From: Psychrosphaera sp. F3M07
GTDB lineage: Bacteria; Pseudomonadota; Gammaproteobacteria; Enterobacterales; Alteromonadaceae
Reading direction: 5' to 3'
Length of the DNA stretch: 64,000 bases
NCBI RefSeq assembly: GCF_018860345.1
Contig: NZ_JAHKPJ010000020.1
Location: forward strand, 352,296 to 416,295
The translations under genes were made by a program, and so were the position numbers. Positions 17,596 to 30,459 of this stretch are shown piece after piece (positions within the stretch are counted from its first letter, which is position 1; every line of letters starts with the position of its first letter). The notes beneath the pieces were generated by a model that saw only the letters and a program-made list of their open reading frames with translations, had not been told where the DNA came from and did no database searches.

Positions 17596-17696
17596 ATTTG
17601 TGGATTGTTTTATATCATATCTACGATAACAATTAGCAGATATATATTTCGTCATAAATACGGTTATCAATAATGTATTTGATAAAATTTAGGCAT

Positions 17697-17724
17697 AAAA
17701 AAACCCAGCTTGAGCTGGGTTTTT
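17697..17724 (-). terminator. atp operon terminator (bidirectional)
   Basis: Stem AAACCCAGCT/AGCTGGGTTT with a two-base TG between the arms, flanked by A and T tracts on both sides (17697-17724). On the minus strand it ends the atp transcript, 74 bases after the atpC stop, with a T run. It would also stop any plus-strand transcript from the Fur-box side. Confidence 0.9.
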
Positions 17725-17725
17725 A

Positions 17726-17774
17726 CATCATGGATGATGGAATGTCGACGATACAAGGATGTATAAGAGTCGAC
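17726..17774 (+). repeat. GGATG-bearing palindromic element, two hairpins
   Basis: Same plan as the element after leuD: a first hairpin CATCAT-GG-ATGATG (17726-17739), then a nested hairpin with outer arms GTCGAC (17744-17749 and 17769-17774) and inner arms ATACA/TGTAT (17751-17755 and 17760-17764) with AGGA in the loop. On the plus strand the inner hairpin reads ATACAAGGATGT, which agrees with the CsrA/RsmA SELEX consensus RUACARGGAUGU as I recall it. It lies between the atpC stop and the atp terminator, so the atp message carries only its complement. Confidence 0.6.
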
Positions 17775-17797
17775 TCATCAAATCTTTGGAAGCTTAA

Positions 17798-18217
17798 TTA
17801 GCCTTTACGAATTTGTTGGATAATACGTAATTGAGCAACTGCTTCTGCAAGCTGTATAGCTGCTTCTGCATATTCAAAGTCAGCACCAGGATTTGCAATT
17901 GCGTCTTCAGCAGATTTTTGTGCTGCTAATGCTTGTGCTTCATCTAGGTCTTCTGCTCTTACAGCTGTGTCTGTTAATACAGAAACAGCGCCAGGTTGTA
18001 CTTCTAAAATACCACCTGCAACGTAGAAAAGTTCTTCTACGCCAAATTGCTTAACTACGCGTACCATGCCAGGTTTAATGGCGGTAAGTAAAGGCGCGTG
18101 ACCTGGATATATACCCAAGTCACCTTCACTACCTGTTACTTGTAATGTTTCAACTAGACCAGAAAATACTTTCTGTTCTGCGCTTACTACATCCAAGTGG
18201 ACAGTCATTGCAGCCAT
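17798..18217 (-). CDS. atpC: F1 ATP synthase epsilon subunit
   Basis: Central-stalk subunit of F1 that links gamma to the c-ring and can inhibit ATP hydrolysis. 139 residues, the usual length. It has the N-terminal beta-sandwich ([40 protein letters not shown]) followed by an alpha-helical hairpin rich in Ala and Glu. Last gene of the atp operon, 15 bases after atpD, with the operon terminator at 17697-17724. Confidence 0.97.
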   Translation of the reverse strand: MAAMTVHLDVVSAEQKVFSGLVETLQVTGSEGDLGIYPGHAPLLTAIKPGMVRVVKQFGVEELFYVAGGILEVQPGAVSVLTDTAVRAEDLDEAQALAAQKSAEDAIANPGADFEYAEAAIQLAEAVAQLRIIQQIRKG

Positions 18218-18232
18218 TTTACGCTCCGTATT

Positions 18233-19624
<1,392 letters not shown>

Positions 19625-19642
19625 TCATAAATTTTTGTTAAC

Positions 19643-20506
19643 CTAAACCGCAGCAGAACCAGCACATATCTCAGAAATTTCTTGAGTAATGGCTGCCTGA
19701 CGAGACCTGTTGTATACCAATTGTAAATCGTTGATTATGTCGCCCGCATTATCTGTAGCGGCTTTCATTGCGATCATACGCGCAGCTTGTTCTGATGCTG
19801 CATTTTCAACGACACCTTGATAAACCTGTGATTCCACATAACGAACCAATAAAGCTTCTAATAAAACTTTAGGGTCTGGTTCGTAGATGTAATCCCAGTT
19901 ACCTGACATGTCTTTGTCTTCTTCTAACTTTGGTAAAGGTAATAACTGATCGATCGTTGGCGTTTGTGTCATGGTATTTACAAATTTATTGTAAACCACA
20001 AACAAACGGTCAATTTTGCCTTCATTGTACGCATCTAACATAGTGCGTACTGCACCTATTACATCTTGTACAGATGGTGCATCACCTAAGCCTGATTTTA
20101 CTGCAACAACGTTACCGCCAAAACGGTTAAAGAAACCTACTGCTTTTGAACCAATAAGTGCAAAATCTAGTTCTACACCTGCTTCAGAGTACTTTTCAAC
20201 GTCGTTAGCAACAGCTTTAAACTCGTTAGAGTTCAAGCCGCCACACAGACCACGGTCAGACGAAATGACCAAATAGCCTACACGTTTTACCTCACGCTCT
20301 TCCAAATATGGATGGCGATATTCAAGGCTACCACGTGCAATATGACCAATCACTTTACGCATCGTTTGTGCATATGGACGGCTTGACGCCATACGGTCTT
20401 GAGCTTTCTTCATTTTAGAAGCCGCAACCATTTCCATAGCACTGGTAATTTTTTGAGTATTTTTAATACTCCCAATCTTACCTTTTATTTCTTTTGCGCC
20501 GGACAT
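19643..20506 (-). CDS. atpG: F1 ATP synthase gamma subunit
   Basis: Rotating central shaft of F1. 287 residues, the same as in E. coli. The N-terminal coiled-coil segment ([32 protein letters not shown]) and the C-terminal coiled-coil ([44 protein letters not shown]) are both present, flanking the Rossmann-like middle domain ([11 protein letters not shown]). 68 bases follow the atpA stop before this start. Confidence 0.97.
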   Translation of the reverse strand: MSGAKEIKGKIGSIKNTQKITSAMEMVAASKMKKAQDRMASSRPYAQTMRKVIGHIARGSLEYRHPYLEEREVKRVGYLVISSDRGLCGGLNSNEFKAVANDVEKYSEAGVELDFALIGSKAVGFFNRFGGNVVAVKSGLGDAPSVQDVIGAVRTMLDAYNEGKIDRLFVVYNKFVNTMTQTPTIDQLLPLPKLEEDKDMSGNWDYIYEPDPKVLLEALLVRYVESQVYQGVVENAASEQAARMIAMKAATDNAGDIINDLQLVYNRSRQAAITQEISEICAGSAAV

Positions 20507-20574
20507 GTGATTCTCCGATTAACTTTCAACGAAGGCGAGTTTTTCTTTTAATAAGAACAACTCACCTAACCTAA

Positions 20575-22116
20575 TTACCAAGTTTGTGTCGCTTTGAATT
20601 TCTCAATAGCTTCTTTCAAACTTGCTTCGATTTCACCGTTGAAGTTACCAGTTGCATTAATATCTTTCATAAGATCAGCATTTGTGCTGTTTATGTAAGA
20701 GATTAGCGCTGCTTCAAAGTCTAAAACTTTAGAAACGGCGATGTCCTGTAAGTAACCTTTTTCAGCAGCAAACAAAGATACACCCATGTCAGCAATAGAC
20801 ATTGGAGCATATTGTTTTTGCTTCATTAACTCAGTAACACGCTCACCATGCTCTAACTGAGCACGTGTTGCGTCATCTAGATCAGATGCAAACTGAGAGA
20901 AAGCTGCTAATTCACGGTATTGCGCAAGAGCTAGACGGATACCACCACCTAGTTTCTTGATAATTTTCGTTTGAGCTGCACCACCAACACGTGATACCGA
21001 GATACCTGCATTTACAGGAGGACGGATACCAGCATTAAACATGTCTGACTCAAGGAAAATCTGACCATCTGTAATCGAGATTACGTTAGTCGGTACGAAC
21101 GCAGATACGTCGCCAGCTTGAGTTTCAATGATTGGAAGTGCTGTTAAAGAACCAGTTTTGCCTTTAACTTTACCTTCAGTGTAACGTTCAACATAAACAT
21201 CGTTTACACGAGCAGCACGCTCTAATAAACGAGAGTGAAGATAGAAAACGTCACCTGGGTATGCTTCACGTCCTGGTGGACGCTTAAGTAGCAATGAAAT
21301 TTGACGGTAAGCAACAGCTTGCTTAGACAAATCATCATATACGATAAGTGCGTCTTGACCGTTATCACGGAAGTATTCACCCATAGTACAACCAGAGAAA
21401 GGCGCTAAGAATTGTAGTGCAGCAGATTCAGAAGCTGTAGCAGCAACAACGATAGTGTTACCTAACGCACCGTGCTCTTCTAACTTACGAACCACGTTAG
21501 CAATAGTAGAGGCTTTTTGGCCAATTGCTACGTATACACATTTAATGCCTGAATCTTTTTGATTGATGATTGCATCAATTGCCAATGCAGTTTTACCTGT
21601 TTGACGGTCACCGATGATTAATTCACGTTGGCCACGACCAACTGGAACCATGGCATCAACAGATTTATAACCTGTTTGAATAGGCTCATCTACTGATTGG
21701 CGTTCGATTACGCCTGGTGCAATTTTTTCAACTGGTTCAAAACCAGCTGCGTCGATTGGACCTTTACCATCGATTGGCTCACCTAGTGTATTTACTACGC
21801 GGCCTAATAAACCTTCACCTACTGGAACTTCTAAAATACGACCAGTTGATTTTACTTTTGTACCTTCACGTAGATCCGCATATGGACCCATTACTACCGC
21901 ACCTACAGAGTCGCGCTCTAGGTTTAATGCGATAGCAAAACGGCTACCAGGAAGTTCGATCATCTCACCTTGCATACAAGCTGCAAGTCCATGGATGCGA
22001 ATAATACCATCAGTTACTGATACGATAGTACCTTCGTTACGAGCTTCGCTGACAACGTCAAACTTCTCAATACGTTTCTTGATCAGTTCAGCGATTTCAG
22101 TTGAGTTAAGTTGCAT
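20575..22116 (-). CDS. atpA: F1 ATP synthase alpha subunit
   Basis: Non-catalytic nucleotide-binding subunit of F1. 513 residues from the ATG at 22116, identical in length to E. coli AtpA. That start has GGGGA 7 bases upstream; an in-frame TTG two codons earlier is disregarded. The P-loop GDRQTGKT and the VSRVGGAAQ signature are present, and the N-terminal helix [19 protein letters not shown], which contacts delta, is conserved. Follows atpH by 14 bases. Confidence 0.98.
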   Translation of the reverse strand: MQLNSTEIAELIKKRIEKFDVVSEARNEGTIVSVTDGIIRIHGLAACMQGEMIELPGSRFAIALNLERDSVGAVVMGPYADLREGTKVKSTGRILEVPVGEGLLGRVVNTLGEPIDGKGPIDAAGFEPVEKIAPGVIERQSVDEPIQTGYKSVDAMVPVGRGQRELIIGDRQTGKTALAIDAIINQKDSGIKCVYVAIGQKASTIANVVRKLEEHGALGNTIVVAATASESAALQFLAPFSGCTMGEYFRDNGQDALIVYDDLSKQAVAYRQISLLLKRPPGREAYPGDVFYLHSRLLERAARVNDVYVERYTEGKVKGKTGSLTALPIIETQAGDVSAFVPTNVISITDGQIFLESDMFNAGIRPPVNAGISVSRVGGAAQTKIIKKLGGGIRLALAQYRELAAFSQFASDLDDATRAQLEHGERVTELMKQKQYAPMSIADMGVSLFAAEKGYLQDIAVSKVLDFEAALISYINSTNADLMKDINATGNFNGEIEASLKEAIEKFKATQTW

Positions 22117-22130
22117 GCTCAAATCCCCAA

Positions 22131-22664
22131 TTACGATTGTAATGTATGTGATAAACGTTCTAACTTGCCGCGAATTGTTGCATCAATAACGGTATCGCCC
22201 GCTTTAATTAACAAACCACTAACAACAGAACTATCAATATTACAATTCAGCTTAATTTTGCGTGCTAGACGTTTTTCTAAAGAAACAACCAATGATGATT
22301 GGTGTGCTTCACTAATTTCAGTTGCTGAAGTCACATCGACCTCAATCTCATTCTCATACAGTGCTTTTTGTTCTTCGAACAAATCAACAACTGCAGGAAG
22401 AGCAACTAAACGTCCATTTTCGGCCAATACTTTAATAAAGTTTTGACCTTGTTCATTCAGTTGTTCACCACATACTTTGACAAATAAGTCAGAAGTAACT
22501 TCTGGTGAATGAGAGCCTGCTAAATAGGCTTTGATGTCTTCGTTTGAAGCAACTTGTGCTGCAAATTCCAACATCTCATGCCATTGCGTAACGGCTCCGC
22601 TTTCAACAGCGAAATCAAACGCAGCTTTAGCGTAGGGACGAGCTACTGTAGTCAATTCAGACAT
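22131..22664 (-). CDS. atpH: F1 ATP synthase delta subunit
   Basis: Peripheral-stalk subunit that links F1 to the b dimer; 177 residues, as in E. coli. The N-terminal helical bundle starts with [13 protein letters not shown], and the C-terminal part has the family signature [17 protein letters not shown] segment ([20 protein letters not shown]). It sits 17 bases after atpF. Confidence 0.96.
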   Translation of the reverse strand: MSELTTVARPYAKAAFDFAVESGAVTQWHEMLEFAAQVASNEDIKAYLAGSHSPEVTSDLFVKVCGEQLNEQGQNFIKVLAENGRLVALPAVVDLFEEQKALYENEIEVDVTSATEISEAHQSSLVVSLEKRLARKIKLNCNIDSSVVSGLLIKAGDTVIDATIRGKLERLSHTLQS

Positions 22665-22681
22665 TTGCTCTATTCCTCTGC

Positions 22682-23152
22682 TTATAGTTCTGCAACTAGT
22701 TTATCTAGGATGTCACTGTGGGCAGCAGCATCAATATGACGCTCTAAAATTTTTGCTGCACCAGCTACTGCTAAAACAGAAACTTGTTGGCGAAGATCTT
22801 CTTTCGCACGGTTGCGCTCAGCGTCAACCTCGGCATAACCTTGTGAAATAATTTTTTCACGTTCGTCATGACCTTTTTGCGTTTCTTCATCAACAATCTG
22901 TGTTGCACGCTTTTTCGCTTGTTCAATGATTTCAGCGGCTTGAGCTTTAGCTTCTTTAAGCTGCTCGGTCGCTTTCTCTTGAGCAAGTTCTAAGTCTTTC
23001 TCAGCGCGTTCAGACGCTGCAAGACCATCTGCTATTTTATTTTGGCGTTCTTCGATAGCACCGTTTAATGGTGGCCACACATATTTCATTGTGAACCAAA
23101 CAAAAACGATAAATGCGATAGACTCGCCTAATAGAGTGGCATTTAGATTCAT
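22682..23152 (-). CDS. atpF: F0 ATP synthase subunit b
   Basis: Membrane-anchored stator subunit; 156 residues, as in E. coli. One N-terminal transmembrane helix (about residues 5-25, ending [18 protein letters not shown]) is followed by a long charged helix that dimerises as a right-handed coiled coil. Follows atpE by 50 bases. Confidence 0.97.
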   Translation of the reverse strand: MNLNATLLGESIAFIVFVWFTMKYVWPPLNGAIEERQNKIADGLAASERAEKDLELAQEKATEQLKEAKAQAAEIIEQAKKRATQIVDEETQKGHDEREKIISQGYAEVDAERNRAKEDLRQQVSVLAVAGAAKILERHIDAAAHSDILDKLVAEL

Positions 23153-23202
23153 TACCGCTCTCCTTACTTATTTAATACTATTGTTCGAATGAAAATGAGT
23201 GA

Positions 23203-23436
<234 letters not shown>

Positions 23437-23529
23437 TTATGGTTAATGTTTAAAGTTAAAGTAAATTTTTATAGGGCTTCCTGCCCATATCCAAATGGAT
23501 AATTAAATCTTTGTAAACTGTTTTACTAA

Positions 23530-24336
<807 letters not shown>

Positions 24337-24361
24337 TTATTTTCCCAAAAGTTTAAAGTTA

Positions 24362-24736
24362 TTAAAAAATTATCGATTTTAAAAACTGACTTAATTTTGC
24401 GATTAAAAACCCTATAAATAACACCGGAAATATAACCGGTACGGTTTTAATAACAGCAATAAACATAGCGCCAGTTAACATTATTTTTACGGTTTCGCCT
24501 CGGTAAAATGATGCAGCTACCATTTGTAACTTGCGAGCACCGGTAAAACGAAACGCATATAATGTAAATACAACTGAAGGGATAACATCTAACAAAACAC
24601 CAATAAAAAATGATTTGCCCGCTAAATTATCCCATGTAAATCCTATAAAAACTGATATCAGTAACCCAATTAAGAATTGCCACATCAAAAACTTGAAGGC
24701 TTTTTGCCGATTTGTTTTTGTTATGTGTTGTACCAA
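24362..24736 (-). CDS. atpI: ATP synthase accessory protein I
   Basis: Small membrane protein that precedes the structural atp genes and assists c-ring assembly in some bacteria. 124 residues with four hydrophobic segments; a divergent family, recognised by position and topology. The start is a TTG at 24736 with AGGA 9 bases upstream and a stop codon two codons earlier in frame, so no longer N-terminus is possible. First gene of the operon, about 120 bases from the candidate promoter at 24856-24883. Confidence 0.88.
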   Translation of the reverse strand: MVQHITKTNRQKAFKFLMWQFLIGLLISVFIGFTWDNLAGKSFFIGVLLDVIPSVVFTLYAFRFTGARKLQMVAASFYRGETVKIMLTGAMFIAVIKTVPVIFPVLFIGFLIAKLSQFLKSIIF

Positions 24737-24855
24737 AAATCAATTTCCTAAATATTTTATTTCATGCTCAATGCAGCATGACTGTTTGCCTAGACGTAAT
24801 TCAAATAGATGACAATTTTTAACTCGTCACATTTTCTAGGCTCAAAACTGGCGAA

Positions 24856-24883
24856 ATTATACGTTTATGTCATTAATTTGCAA
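24856..24883 (-). promoter_or_regulatory. candidate atp operon promoter
   Basis: On the minus strand, TTGCAA (24883-24878), a 16-base spacer and a perfect TATAAT (24861-24856). It would give a leader of about 110 bases to atpI, containing a small hairpin CATGCT/AGCATG near 24762-24779. The 339-base gap 24737-25075 holds only this promoter, that hairpin and the parB terminator. Confidence 0.65.
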
Positions 24884-25042
24884 CTATTAAGCACGTTATA
24901 ACTAAGCGTTTAAGGTTGAAAATTTATAGCCTGCACAAACTTTTACTATTGTCTTTCAGTTTTATGACGGCTTATTAATCTAAGCTGTCATTTTATAATC
25001 AAACTCTTAACAATTTATTGATATTTTAGATCTAAAGTTTAT

Positions 25043-25066
25043 AAAAAAAGCCAACATTGTTGGCTT
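25043..25066 (-). terminator. terminator after parB
   Basis: Stem AAGCCAA/TTGGCTT with CATTG at the tip (25048-25066), followed on the minus strand by a T run (25049-25043). It begins 10 bases after the parB stop and separates the rsmG-parAB unit from the atp operon. Confidence 0.88.
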
Positions 25067-25075
25067 CTTAATTTA

Positions 25076-25981
25076 TTAATTTTGTTCAGGACTGAGATGA
25101 GAGATAATCCCATCTAATTCATCTAAAGATGAATAAGAAATGACTAATTTACCCTTACCTTTTCGATTGTAAGAAATATCAACTTTAGCACCTAACTTTT
25201 CAATCAGCTGTTGTTCTAACAGTTTAACGTCAGGATCTTTATCAGCGGGTACTTTTTCTTTAATACCATCGGTAATACTGTTAACTAACTTTTCGGTTTC
25301 TCTAACCGTCAATTCTTTTGCTACAACTTTACGAGCCGCTAATATCTGTTCATCGCCAGACAAGGCTAATAATACTTTTGCGTGACCAAACTCTAAATCA
25401 CCATGTTCCATTAATGTCTTAACATCATCTTCTAATTTGTTTAAACGAAGATAGTTAGTAATTGATGTACGTGACTTACCTACTGCGTCAGCAACTTCTT
25501 GATGTGTTAATTCAAACTCATCTTGTAAACGCTGTAATGCAATGGCTTCTTCCATTGCGTTTAAATCTTCTCGTTGAATATTTTCAATTAAAGCTATTGC
25601 AACTGCTGCTTCATCTGGCACATCTTTGATAATACAAGGCACTAGATCTAACTCTGCTAATTGAGCGGCACGCCAACGACGTTCACCTGCAATTATTTCA
25701 TAACTATCGTCTTTTAATGGACGCACAACAATAGGTTGAATAATACCTTGTGAACGAATCGATGATGCTAAATCATCAAGCGCTTCTGGAGACATGTCTT
25801 GGCGAGGCTGATATTTACCAGGAACAAGCTGCTCTATTGGTAATTTAGATAACCCCGTTTTAGCTTCTATTTCGCTGGCGCTTAAAATAGCTTCTGAGTT
25901 TTCAGCTGTTGTATTTTGGTTGGATTGATTTGAAAGTAGGGCATCTAAACCTCTACCTAACCCACGTTTTCGTGCAGACAT
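25076..25981 (-). CDS. parB: chromosome-partitioning protein ParB
   Basis: DNA-binding CTPase of the ParABS segregation system. 301 residues: a ParA-interacting basic N-terminus (RKRGLGRGLDALL), the CTP-binding ParB/Srx domain with GERRWRAAQLA, a helix-turn-helix (LTHQEVADAVGKSRTSITNYLRL, about residues 160-182), and a C-terminal dimerisation domain. It should load on the two parS sites in recF (37695 and 38346) and spread. It follows parA by 17 bases on the same strand. Confidence 0.97.
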   Translation of the reverse strand: MSARKRGLGRGLDALLSNQSNQNTTAENSEAILSASEIEAKTGLSKLPIEQLVPGKYQPRQDMSPEALDDLASSIRSQGIIQPIVVRPLKDDSYEIIAGERRWRAAQLAELDLVPCIIKDVPDEAAVAIALIENIQREDLNAMEEAIALQRLQDEFELTHQEVADAVGKSRTSITNYLRLNKLEDDVKTLMEHGDLEFGHAKVLLALSGDEQILAARKVVAKELTVRETEKLVNSITDGIKEKVPADKDPDVKLLEQQLIEKLGAKVDISYNRKGKGKLVISYSSLDELDGIISHLSPEQN

Positions 25982-25998
25982 AGTGTTCCTTTGAAATT

Positions 25999-26778
25999 TT
26001 ATGCAGCTTTTATTTTATTCGAACGTCTAAGCATTTCACCGGCTAATGCTAAATACGCTTTTGCACCAGATGATGATTTATCATAATACATAACAGGTGC
26101 ACCAAAACTAGGCGCTTCTGCTAATCTAACGTTTCTTGGAATTACAGTTCGATAAACTTTATCGCCAAAATGATGTTTTAACTGTTCAGAAACATCATTA
26201 GCTAAACGATTTCTAGGGTCATACATAGTTCGTAATATCCCTTCAATTTTTAAATCTGGATTAACAACACTCGCTAGTTGAGAAATAGTATCCATTAATG
26301 CAGTTAACCCTTCTAATGCATAATATTCACACTGCATAGGTACAATTACAGAATCAGACGCGGCCATCGCATTAACCGTTAACATATTCAGTGAAGGCGG
26401 GCAGTCTATGAATATATAGTCATAGTTATCTTTAACTTTAGCCAATGCATTTTTAAGGCGTAATTCTCTGCCATACATTTCCATCATTTTTACTTCAGCA
26501 GCCGTCACGTCTCCATTGCCTGCGATTAAGTCAAATCCACCAGATGTTTCTGTGATTATTATTTTTTCAGGTGGTAAGTCGTCAACCAACAAATCGTAAG
26601 CGCTATATTCAACATCATATTTATCAACGCCAGATCCCATGGTTGCATTACCTTGAGGATCAAGATCGACTAATAATATTTTACGTTTTGTCGCAGCCAT
26701 AGACGCTGCAAGGTTAACTGCAGATGTTGTTTTTCCAACACCACCTTTTTGATTGGCTATTGCTATTATTTTTGCCAC
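25999..26778 (-). CDS. parA: chromosome-partitioning ATPase ParA
   Basis: Deviant-Walker ATPase that positions ParB-parS complexes on the nucleoid. 259 residues, with the P-loop ANQKGGVGKTTSAVNLA near the N-terminus, DLDPQGNATMGSG and FIDCPPSLNML. The short form without an N-terminal DNA-binding domain is typical of chromosomal ParA. Encoded 13 bases after rsmG and 17 bases before parB, so the three genes are probably cotranscribed. Confidence 0.97.
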   Translation of the reverse strand: MAKIIAIANQKGGVGKTTSAVNLAASMAATKRKILLVDLDPQGNATMGSGVDKYDVEYSAYDLLVDDLPPEKIIITETSGGFDLIAGNGDVTAAEVKMMEMYGRELRLKNALAKVKDNYDYIFIDCPPSLNMLTVNAMAASDSVIVPMQCEYYALEGLTALMDTISQLASVVNPDLKIEGILRTMYDPRNRLANDVSEQLKHHFGDKVYRTVIPRNVRLAEAPSFGAPVMYYDKSSSGAKAYLALAGEMLRRSNKIKAA

Positions 26779-26791
26779 TGTATCCTCAGTT

Positions 26792-27424
26792 CTAACTAAC
26801 GTTTTTTAATAAAACGAGATGTCTTTCACCATCTAATTCAGGAACAAGCAATGTATGAACTTGTTTAACGGTTACAAAGTCAGGTAATTGATCGATTTCT
26901 TGCTGATCTAATTGACCTTTTAATGCGTAAAATAATCCATCTTTCGCAACTAAATGATGACTCCAATTTACCATATCAGAAATAGAGGCAAAGGCTCTAC
27001 TTAATACTCCAGCGTATTGACCTTGATGATCTTCAACTCTACTTTGTAGTGGAGTAACGTTATCTAACTTTAATTCATGTTTTACTTGAGTAATAAAACG
27101 AATCCGTTTCCCTAATGAATCTAATAAAGTGAACTCTAACTCAGGGTTAACGATTGCCAATGGAATACCTGGTAATCCAGGTCCAGTGCCAACATCAATG
27201 AATTTATTATTGATATCTGAAACTTCAGATAAGTGAGGACTTACAACTAAACTATCAACTATATGTTTTACTAACATTTGTTCAGGCTGACGAACCGACG
27301 TTAAGTTATATGCTTTATTCCATTTATTCAAAAGTCCAACATAAGCGACCAACTGGTCAAGTTGTTGTTCATTAACTTGTAAATCTGTTTTGGCAATTAA
27401 CTTAGCTAATTTAGCTTTTAACAT
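26792..27424 (-). CDS. rsmG: 16S rRNA m7G527 methyltransferase
   Basis: SAM-dependent methyltransferase (formerly GidB) that modifies G527 of 16S rRNA; loss in other bacteria gives low-level streptomycin resistance. 210 residues; SAM-binding motif [17 protein letters not shown] and the [11 protein letters not shown] segment are present. It lies 109 bases downstream of mnmG, the standard gidA-gidB arrangement beside oriC. Confidence 0.96.
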   Translation of the reverse strand: MLKAKLAKLIAKTDLQVNEQQLDQLVAYVGLLNKWNKAYNLTSVRQPEQMLVKHIVDSLVVSPHLSEVSDINNKFIDVGTGPGLPGIPLAIVNPELEFTLLDSLGKRIRFITQVKHELKLDNVTPLQSRVEDHQGQYAGVLSRAFASISDMVNWSHHLVAKDGLFYALKGQLDQQEIDQLPDFVTVKQVHTLLVPELDGERHLVLLKNVS

Positions 27425-27533
27425 AGAGTGATAGTTTCAAAATTTGGTCAATTATCGCAAAAGTATAACTAGCAAAATGTGTCATACCTAGTGTTAATTT
27501 TAAAAACTTTAATTTGCTTTAAAAACGAACGCG

Positions 27534-29423
27534 TTACGCTGATTTACGTAACGCCCCTTGTTTTTTAAGATAAACCAATAATAACGAAATTGCCGCAGGC
27601 GTAATTCCAGATATTCTTGATGCTTGACCTATTGTATCAGGGCGTGCATCTTCTAGTTTCGCTACAACTTCGTTAGACAAACCACTTACTGTAGAATAAT
27701 CAAAGTCTGCCGGAAGAATAGTCGTTTCATGGCGTTGTAGTTTTTCAATCTCTTGCATTTGACGATCGATATAACCTTGATACTTAATTTGTATTTCTAC
27801 TTGCTCTGCAGCTTGAACATTATCGCAAGCAGGACCAATACCTTCTATCTTCATAAGGTCGTCATATCTAACTTCAGGTCTTCTCACTAAATCTTCTAAA
27901 CTTGCTTCACGAGAAATTGGACTTTTAAGTAATGAATTTACTTGTTCGAGTGAAACATGATCTTTATGGATCCAAGTTGATTTTAATCGTTGCTTTTCAG
28001 TCGCGATTTTTTCTACTTTTTCATTAAATAGTTGCCAGCGTTTATCACAAACTAAACCTAATTGACGCCCGGTTTCAGTTAATCGTAGATCTGCGTTATC
28101 TTCTCTTAACATCAAACGGTATTCAGCTCTACTTGTAAACATACGATAAGGTTCTTTAGTACCTAAAGTTGCAAGATCATCGATTAATACACCGATATAA
28201 GTTTGGTTTCTGGTTGGGATCCATTGATCTTTTTCTTGTGAGCGTAATGCTGCATTCGCACCTGCAATTAAACCTTGTGCAGCGGCTTCTTCATAGCCTG
28301 TGGTACCATTAATTTGACCGGCAAAGTAAAGCCCATTTATAAATTTAGTTTCTAATGTTTGTTTTAAATCTCTAGGATCAAAATAGTCATATTCAATAGC
28401 GTAACCTGGGCGAGTTATATGTGCATTTTCGAAGCCTTTGATCGATCTTACTAATTCTATTTGTACGTCAAAAGGTAAACTTGTTGAAATTCCGTTTGGA
28501 TAAACTTCATGTGTTGTTAGTCCCTCAGGCTCTACAAATATTTGATGTTGATCTTTATCTGCAAAACGTACAATTTTATCTTCAATAGATGGACAATAAC
28601 GAGGACCTATTCCTTCAATTACACCTGAATACATTGGCGATCTATCAAGTCCTCCACGTATTATATTGTGTGTATTTTCATTGGTATACGTTATAAAACA
28701 AGGGATCTGTTGAGGATGCGTATTTTTTTCACTTATGTAAGAAAAATAAGGCGTTGGAGTATCACCTTGTTGCTCTTGCATAACAGAAAAATCAATAGTT
28801 CTTGCATCTATTCTTGGTGGAGTGCCTGTTTTTAAACGATCGACTCTAAATGGTAATTCTCTTAATCTATCCGCTAATGCGATTGATGGAGGATCGCCTG
28901 CTCGGCCACCAGAATGGTTTTCTAAACCAATATGTATTTTTCCACCTAAAAATGTTCCAACCGTTAATACTACTGATTTTGCACGAAATTTTAACCCCAT
29001 TTGGGTTACAACACCGACAACGGTTTCGTTTTCAACAATTAAGTCATCACATGACTGTTGAAATATTTTTAAATTAGGTTGGCTTTCAAGTGTTTCTCTA
29101 ATGAAAGCTTTGTATAAGATCCTATCAGCTTGAGCTCTAGTTGCTCTTACTGCTGGGCCTTTTGATGAATTTAATGTTCTAAATTGTATCCCACCAGCAT
29201 CTGCTGCTAGACCCATTATTCCGCCTAGGGCATCAATCTCTTTAACTAGATGACCTTTGCCTATCCCGCCAATAGCTGGATTACATGACATTTGACCTAA
29301 TGTATCAACGTTATGGGTCAACAAAAGCGTATTTTGTCCCATTCTTGCAGAAGCAAGTGCCGCTTCTGTTCCAGCGTGTCCACCACCGACTACGATCACA
29401 TCAAATTGTTCAGCAAAGATCAT
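27534..29423 (-). CDS. mnmG: tRNA uridine-5-carboxymethylaminomethyl synthesis enzyme MnmG
   Basis: FAD-dependent partner of MnmE that installs cmnm5 on U34 of several tRNAs. 629 residues, as in E. coli. The dinucleotide-binding motif [32 protein letters not shown] segment ([19 protein letters not shown]), [15 protein letters not shown] and the C-terminal helical domain are all intact. The gene starts at the left edge of oriC and reads away from it, as gidA does in E. coli. Its partner mnmE is at 30460-31839. Confidence 0.98.
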   Translation of the reverse strand: MIFAEQFDVIVVGGGHAGTEAALASARMGQNTLLLTHNVDTLGQMSCNPAIGGIGKGHLVKEIDALGGIMGLAADAGGIQFRTLNSSKGPAVRATRAQADRILYKAFIRETLESQPNLKIFQQSCDDLIVENETVVGVVTQMGLKFRAKSVVLTVGTFLGGKIHIGLENHSGGRAGDPPSIALADRLRELPFRVDRLKTGTPPRIDARTIDFSVMQEQQGDTPTPYFSYISEKNTHPQQIPCFITYTNENTHNIIRGGLDRSPMYSGVIEGIGPRYCPSIEDKIVRFADKDQHQIFVEPEGLTTHEVYPNGISTSLPFDVQIELVRSIKGFENAHITRPGYAIEYDYFDPRDLKQTLETKFINGLYFAGQINGTTGYEEAAAQGLIAGANAALRSQEKDQWIPTRNQTYIGVLIDDLATLGTKEPYRMFTSRAEYRLMLREDNADLRLTETGRQLGLVCDKRWQLFNEKVEKIATEKQRLKSTWIHKDHVSLEQVNSLLKSPISREASLEDLVRRPEVRYDDLMKIEGIGPACDNVQAAEQVEIQIKYQGYIDRQMQEIEKLQRHETTILPADFDYSTVSGLSNEVVAKLEDARPDTIGQASRISGITPAAISLLLVYLKKQGALRKSA

Positions 29424-29973
29424 TTATACCTCGAAATACTTTTAACCAATTCTTAATAGGGATTTAGTAAAGATCCTCTAAAAAAGGGCGCGTATTCTAT
29501 CTTTCTTTTTACTGGAATGAAACGGTTATTTTTTATTCAGAACATATGTAATTCCTTCATGTCCTTGCTCTTATATATATAAGATCTTTTTAAAGATCTT
29601 TTATTATTTCTACTATTAACTTACCGTATTTTGTTAGTAACTTTTATTTTCCTTATTAATTCATAGAGTTAATTAGATCATATGTTGTGATCATTCTTTG
29701 ATCTAAATGGGTTAAACCTGCATATAAATATAGGGTTTATCCACAAGCACTTTAGCCTTGATAGTTATATTCTGGATATGTCCAGTTAGATCATAGGATC
29801 TTAACGATCTTATGCACACCATATATTAAAAACACTTATCTTGTGTGGATAATGTGGATAAGCTGAGTACTTGATGTGAAAAGGTTATTTGTTGTACTAA
29901 ATATGAAGTGCGATGTGAGTAACAATTAAGATCCAAAATATTGATCGGATCTTAATAATATTACGTTATTTAA
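29424..29973. other. oriC: chromosomal replication origin oriC
   Basis: The 550-base gap between mnmG and mioC, both reading leftward as in E. coli. Four sites fit the DnaA box TTATNCACA: TTATCCACA at 29737-29745, TTATGCACA at 29810-29818, and two adjacent inverted copies TGTGGATAA at 29844-29852 and 29853-29861. An AT-rich unwinding region lies at about 29570-29660 with two 13-mer-like repeats beginning GATCTTTT (29583-29595 and 29595-29607). Twelve GATC sites in the gap suggest Dam methylation and SeqA control. Activity as the origin is inferred from these features and the synteny. Confidence 0.9.
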
Positions 29974-30420
29974 TTAAATAAGATCCGAAATGCTTGGTAT
30001 ATATTGGCTTAACCACTCTATTACTATGTCTTCAGGCATGTCAGCATCCATAGCATCTACCTTTAACATAGGGGTGATCATAGTCATATTAGCCGATAAA
30101 AATAGATCATTGATGCTGATCCCTGCTCGGCAATATGTGTCGTAACTTGAATCACCTAATGCGATGATCATTGCTTTTTGACTTGATAAATCCGAATTAC
30201 TATTAGTCACACTTTGTGTAAATTGGTGTAGGTTATATGGGATATCTCCAGCTCCATGCGTAGAAGTAATTACTATCCATAGAGGTGATGGTATTAGTTG
30301 CTTTAAAACAGGCTCTAACGTTATGCAGGCTTGTATATTATTGCTTGTTAATAGTTCCAGTACTTCATCCGCCACAAACTCTGCTGTGCCTGTTTCGGTT
30401 CCTACTATTATATTGATCAT
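29974..30420 (-). CDS. mioC: flavodoxin-like protein MioC
   Basis: FMN-binding flavodoxin of 148 residues. The phosphate-binding loop is GTETGTAEFVADE near the N-terminus, followed by STHGAGDIP and LGDSSYDTYC. In E. coli MioC supports biotin synthase activity and its transcription enters oriC; here the gene also reads directly into the origin, so the same topological effect is possible. 39 bases separate it from mnmE upstream. Confidence 0.9.
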   Translation of the reverse strand: MINIIVGTETGTAEFVADEVLELLTSNNIQACITLEPVLKQLIPSPLWIVITSTHGAGDIPYNLHQFTQSVTNSNSDLSSQKAMIIALGDSSYDTYCRAGISINDLFLSANMTMITPMLKVDAMDADMPEDIVIEWLSQYIPSISDLI

Positions 30421-30459
30421 TTTTCTGTTCCTACATTACTGGTAATACGTAAATGGATA

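Noticed and set aside
22111..22446. Plus-strand frame opposite atpH
   Set aside because: A shadow of atpH; its composition mirrors the complementary coding strand.
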